Positions 6,208-8,395 of a stretch of 8,395 nt of DNA are shown here, one piece after another. The position numbers and the translations under genes are program-made. The notes beneath the pieces were generated by a model. It searched no databases and was not told the origin of the DNA. It saw nothing but the letters and a program-made list of their open reading frames with translations. This DNA comes from CAG-492 sp035388585 (GTDB lineage: Bacteria; Bacillota; Clostridia; TANB77; CAG-508): assembly GCA_035388585.1 (NCBI GenBank), contig DAOOQE010000036.1:1-8395 (forward strand). Reading direction: 5' to 3'. Every line of letters starts with the position of its first letter. Within the stretch, counting starts at the first letter, position 1.

Positions 6208-7008
6208 GAATACCAAAGATTTATGCCAGAGGGTTGGAATGAAGAGTTTCCAACGTTTACTACTTCTGTTCTAGACAATGCAAAAGAAACAGGAAAAATT
6301 TTACAAGGAAAAGTAAGTAAGTGTGATTCCAATTATAATTTATATGTTGATTTAGGTAATAAAATTACAGGAGTTATACCAAGAGAAGAAGTAGAAGCTG
6401 TAAATGTTGATGAAACAGGTTTTCCAAAACCAAATATTTGTACAAGTAAGGTAAATAGATTTGTTCAGTTTAGAGTTAAAGATATAGATTCAAAAAACAA
6501 TTATATATTATCAAGAAAAGAAGTAGGCAAAGATGCAATTAATTGGATAAGGGAAGAACTTTCTGAAGGAATGATAATTAATGGAATAGTAAAAAGTATT
6601 CAACCATATGGAGCTTTTATAGAAATAGGTGGTGGAATAGTTGGTTTATTACATATTGAAGACATTTCAATTGCAAGAATTAAAAGCCCAAGTGAAAGAT
6701 TAAAAATTGGTCAAAAAATAAATGTAGTGGTAAAATGTATTGATAAAAAACTTGAAAGGGTAATTCTTTCTTATAAAGAAATGCTTGGAAATTGGGATGA
6801 AAATATACAATGTTTTAAAGAGGGAACAACTGTAACAGGAATTGCAAGAGAGATTGAAAAATTTCAAAATGGTATTTTTGTTGAGTTGAGACCAAATTTA
6901 GTAGGGATGGCAGAATATATAGAAGGAATTCAATATGGACAAAAGGTAGATGTTTATATAAAAAAAATAATTCCTGAAAAGAAAAAGGTTAAATTATTAA
7001 TAGTTTAA
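6205..7008 (+). CDS. Three-domain S1 RNA-binding protein
   Basis: A 267-aa protein made of three S1 (OB-fold) RNA-binding domains: about 30-105 (GKILQGKVSKCDSNYNLYVDL, then ILSRKE), 121-191 (EGMIINGIVKSIQPYGAFIEI, GLLHIEDIS, VILSYKE) and 205-267 (EGTTVTGIAREI, GIFVELRPNLVGMAEY, KKVKLLIV). The middle domain is the most canonical, with the GAF.EI and GLLHI motifs. The protein is shorter than ribosomal protein S1 of E. coli (six domains) or B. subtilis YpfD (four). It matches my memory of a clostridial stand-alone S1-like protein, often annotated as 30S ribosomal protein S1. A role in mRNA binding or translation is inferred; binding to the ribosome is not shown by sequence. GTG start with AAGGAGAG. 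It is separated by 97 bp from the next gene. Confidence 0.88.
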   Translation: MEYQRFMPEGWNEEFPTFTTSVLDNAKETGKILQGKVSKCDSNYNLYVDLGNKITGVIPREEVEAVNVDETGFPKPNICTSKVNRFVQFRVKDIDSKNNYILSRKEVGKDAINWIREELSEGMIINGIVKSIQPYGAFIEIGGGIVGLLHIEDISIARIKSPSERLKIGQKINVVVKCIDKKLERVILSYKEMLGNWDENIQCFKEGTTVTGIAREIEKFQNGIFVELRPNLVGMAEYIEGIQYGQKVDVYIKKIIPEKKKVKLLIV

Positions 7009-7090
7009 TGCACAAAATTAGTGTAGATATACAAGTAATATAATTATTTAATATAATGTATTACAAATATATAATTATAGTATAAAAATA

Positions 7091-7108
7091 TAGGAGGTTA
7101 CAAAATTG
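7091..7108 (+). promoter_or_regulatory. Ribosome binding site fixing a TTG start
   Basis: TAGGAGGT (7091-7098) is a near-perfect anti-16S match, 7 nt before TTG 7106. The frame has no internal methionine codon until residue 119, so a TTG start is the only reasonable choice. The 97-bp gap before it has two TATAAT matches (7052-7057, 7070-7075) but only poor -35 partners (TATACA 7028-7033 and TTTAAT 7047-7052), so an internal promoter is possible but not proven. Confidence 0.8.
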
Positions 7109-8047
7109 GTAGAAGATAATGAAATTAAAGCTGTTGTTTCACCTTTTGCAATAAGAGAAGGAGAAATTAAAACATTTGATGGTAAAGATGGTTATGTTTC
7201 TATAAATCAAATTATTACAAAAATTAATTTGGGTCATATTAATGATTTGCATTTTAAGGTTTTAGAATTAGTAAATGAATTTGAATTTATAACATCTAGA
7301 CAGTTGTATCAATTACTTGAGTGGAAGGGTATTGATGCATCAAGTCAAGATAAATTAAATAATAAATTAGATCAATTAGTTAAGTCTAAAATATTAACAA
7401 GATATTATTTTAATTCAGAAGATGGAAAAGGTATATATAGAATATATAGTCTTGAAAAAATGGGAAAATACCTTTTGGGGTCTAGAGGTATTGAATGCAA
7501 ATGGCAGCCTACAGACAATACAAAACCAGTTCCTATGATAAAAAAACGATTAGCTGGAAACCAAACTATAATTGCATATTTAAGAAAAGTTAAGGCTTTC
7601 GAAAGTTATATTGCAAAACCGGCTCTAAATGCTAAAAATTCAGGGAAAACATTTAAAGCTACTGGTGGAAGTATTAGATTAACAAAAAACGATAAAAATA
7701 TTGATTTTATTTTCGAGGTTATAAGAAGAGAAGATGATTGGAAGAAAAAACTCTCTGATAAAATGAAATTATACCAAGACTTTTATGAAAATTTTCAAGC
7801 AATGGATTCTGGATATATGAGTATGCCTCAATTAATAATAATATGTGAAGATGATAAACATATGGCTGAAACTTTTAAAGAAATTGTTTTGAATAAATTA
7901 GAAATTAATCAGATAAAACTATATTTTACTACAGATTTGAGACAAAATGAAGAAACTTTAAATAAGACTTTAGTTGAATTTAAGCTAGATAGTACTACAG
8001 GAAAATATAAAATTGCAAACATAGAGGTTAAACTTTTAGGAATGTAA
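7106..8047 (+). CDS. Winged-helix protein, replication-relaxation-like
   Basis: Protein of 313 aa that I do not recognise with certainty. Residues 46-125 read as a winged-helix DNA-binding domain: DLHFKVLELVNEFEFITSRQLYQLL, helix KLNNKLDQLVKSKILTR, then a beta-wing (YYFNSEDGKGIYRIYSLEKMGKYLL). After a linker, 183-229 has D200 and E204 in IDFIFEV followed by the lysine-rich helix DDWKKKLSDKMKLYQDFY, and PQLIIICEDD at 241-250. This order (winged helix, acidic strand, 'KL..Y..F' helix, hydrophobic strand) recalls replication-relaxation family proteins, whose core looks like a restriction-endonuclease fold. Whether it cuts DNA is unknown; a full PD-(D/E)XK triad is not obvious. It has no signal peptide or membrane segment. 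Unlike most such proteins it sits beside housekeeping genes with no plasmid or conjugation genes in view. Its 3' end overlaps a tandem repeat array. Confidence 0.6.
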   Translation: MVEDNEIKAVVSPFAIREGEIKTFDGKDGYVSINQIITKINLGHINDLHFKVLELVNEFEFITSRQLYQLLEWKGIDASSQDKLNNKLDQLVKSKILTRYYFNSEDGKGIYRIYSLEKMGKYLLGSRGIECKWQPTDNTKPVPMIKKRLAGNQTIIAYLRKVKAFESYIAKPALNAKNSGKTFKATGGSIRLTKNDKNIDFIFEVIRREDDWKKKLSDKMKLYQDFYENFQAMDSGYMSMPQLIIICEDDKHMAETFKEIVLNKLEINQIKLYFTTDLRQNEETLNKTLVEFKLDSTTGKYKIANIEVKLLGM

Positions 8048-8178
8048 GATATTATATAAAAGTGTAATTGATCATATGGGAATAATATAGGACATTTTTA
8101 AAAAGTCCATTTGATCATATGGGAATAATGTAGGACATTATATAAAATTATAAAATCAAATATGGAAATATAGGAGTT
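8039..8178. repeat. Imperfect tandem repeat, period about 43 bp
   Basis: The best two copies of the core (TTGATCATATGGG then AATAATRTAGGACATT) are 8068-8096 and 8111-8139, 29 nt with one mismatch and offset 43. A decayed third copy is at about 8154-8178 (ATCAAATATGG, AA, ATATAGGAGTT). A partial copy also lies upstream: GGAAT (8039-8043) plus GTAAGATATTATATAAAA (8044-8061) matches GGAAT (8122-8126) plus GTAGGACATTATATAAAA (8130-8147), lacking AAT and with two base changes. That offset of 83-86 is about two periods. The array therefore overlaps the last codons and stop of the preceding gene. The first linker forms a hairpin, GGAC (8090-8093) with GTCC (8105-8108), not kept in the next unit. Confidence 0.85.
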
Positions 8179-8205
8179 CCAATAGAAAATAATACTATAT
8201 TGGAA
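8177..8205. repeat. Inverted repeat after the tandem array
   Basis: TTCCAATA (8177-8184) and TATTGGAA (8198-8205) are perfect 8-bp arms with a 13-nt loop. There is no T-run behind it on either strand, so it is not a terminator by itself. It lies directly upstream of the terminator at 8214 and may stabilise the transcript end. Confidence 0.5.
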
Positions 8206-8213
8206 ATAAAGAA

Positions 8214-8247
8214 AAAATCACCACTATTAAATTCAAGTGGTGATTTT
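8214..8247. terminator. Strong intrinsic terminator, probably bidirectional
   Basis: AAAATCACCACT (8214-8225) pairs perfectly over 12 bp with AGTGGTGATTTT (8236-8247), with a 10-nt loop. The + strand has T-rich sequence after the stem and the - strand has six A-complement T (from 8212-8217). It ends the six-gene run about 170 nt after the last stop codon, and could also stop a convergent gene from the right. Confidence 0.88.
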
Positions 8248-8262
8248 AATTTTGTTTCAATC

Positions 8263-8307
8263 AATTGTTAAAATAACATAATTGCTATAAATCTATTTTT
8301 AACAATT
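8263..8307. repeat. Inverted repeat flanking the candidate promoter
   Basis: AATTGTTAAAA (8263-8273) and TTTTAACAATT (8297-8307) are perfect 11-bp arms, 34 bp centre to centre. The left arm covers the -35 box and the right arm covers the predicted start. The left arm also forms a tighter palindrome, TGTTA (8266-8270), AAA, TAACA (8274-8278). This layout suits an operator, but the arms could instead pair as an RNA stem if transcribed from upstream. Confidence 0.6.
8265..8291 (+). promoter_or_regulatory. Candidate promoter for an orphan transcript
   Basis: TTGTTA (8265-8270), 15 nt, then TATAAA (8286-8291) with TG at 8283-8284 as an extended -10. The spacer is shorter than the ideal 17, which an extended -10 can tolerate. 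Predicted start is near 8298. No gene follows within the window; two terminator hairpins do. Confidence 0.45.
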
Positions 8308-8336
8308 AATAAATAGGTTTTATTTATTGTTTTTTT
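8308..8336 (+). terminator. AT-rich terminator-like hairpin
   Basis: AATAAATA (8308-8315) pairs with TATTTATT (8321-8328) around a 5-nt loop, followed by G and seven T (8330-8336). The stem has no G-C pair, so it would be weak at best. It lies just after the candidate start at 8298. Confidence 0.35.
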
Positions 8337-8354
8337 AAAATTTGGTTCTATAAT

Positions 8355-8392
8355 ATTGATTGGGGTGGTTAATCACCTTAATCAATTTTTTT
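8355..8392 (+). terminator. Strong + strand terminator or attenuator
   Basis: ATTGATTGGGGTG (8355-8367) pairs with CACCTTAATCAAT (8374-8386), 13 bp with two G-T wobbles, loop GTTAAT, followed by a run of seven T (8386-8392). The reverse strand lacks a T-run, so it acts on + strand transcripts. No gene lies between it and the terminator at 8247, so it ends either a small RNA or the leader of a downstream gene. Confidence 0.85.
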
Positions 8393-8395
8393 GCA

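Larger units (their letters stand above)
8048..8395. other. Gene-free right-end region rich in repeats and hairpins
   Basis: No gene is seen here on either strand. In order it contains tandem repeats of about 43 bp (8039-8178), a short inverted repeat (8177-8205), a strong terminator (8214-8247), an inverted repeat around a candidate promoter (8263-8307), an AT-rich terminator-like hairpin (8308-8336) and a second strong terminator (8355-8392). The dense structure with a promoter but no protein points to a small RNA or to the leader of a gene beyond the right edge. Confidence 0.75.

Noticed and set aside
8068..8139. CRISPR array
   Set aside because: Only two good 29-nt copies with a 14-nt spacer, too short for CRISPR spacers, the linkers are AT-rich and related to each other, and no cas gene is present.
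8355..8392. T-box riboswitch terminator (GGGGTGG similarity)
   Set aside because: A T-box leader needs about 200 nt with a specifier stem and a full GGGTGGNACCGCG box. The box here is only partial and a terminator at 8247 cuts the available leader.

Overview
The window is very AT-rich chromosomal DNA from a Gram-positive (Firmicutes) bacterium, most likely a clostridium. I infer this from the low GC content with A/T-ending codons, strong AGGAGG-type ribosome binding sites, TTG and GTG starts, TG-extended -10 promoters, and the clostridial look of the S2, EF-Ts and S1-domain proteins. The genus cannot be fixed from the sequence alone. All eight genes lie on the + strand. No mobile element, rRNA, tRNA or CRISPR array is visible.

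Region 1 (about 88-2074) is a translation operon. A good promoter (TTGCAA, 17 nt, TG-extended TATAAT) leads into a leader of about 115 nt, then rpsB (ribosomal protein S2), an intercistronic GC-containing hairpin, tsf (elongation factor Ts) and a terminator. The pyrH and frr genes that usually follow tsf in Firmicutes are not here.

Region 2 (2075-2353) is non-coding. It holds a 72/73-bp sequence present twice in tandem, then an extended -10 promoter.

Region 3 (2354-8047) is a run of six co-directional genes: a polytopic membrane protein with a GT-C glycosyltransferase-like layout, lspA (lipoprotein signal peptidase), an RluD-type pseudouridine synthase, an RsuA/RluB-type pseudouridine synthase, a three-domain S1 RNA-binding protein, and a winged-helix protein that recalls replication-relaxation family proteins. 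The first three are tightly spaced. The last three have gaps of 47-115 bp and may have extra internal promoters. Themes are the cell envelope (membrane protein, LspA) and rRNA modification or translation (two pseudouridine synthases, S1 protein). The last gene fits neither theme clearly.

Region 4 (8048-8395) has no gene and is the most structured stretch. It contains an imperfect tandem repeat of about 43 bp whose phase runs back into the 3' end of the last gene, a short inverted repeat, a strong bidirectional-looking terminator, a long inverted repeat around a candidate promoter, and two further + strand terminator hairpins with no gene between them. The simplest reading of this tail is a small RNA of about 95 nt or the attenuated leader of a gene beyond the window.

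Nothing here is a recognisable defence or mobile system. The best candidates for something new are the orphan promoter-terminator unit at the right end, the tandem repeats next to it, and the winged-helix gene.
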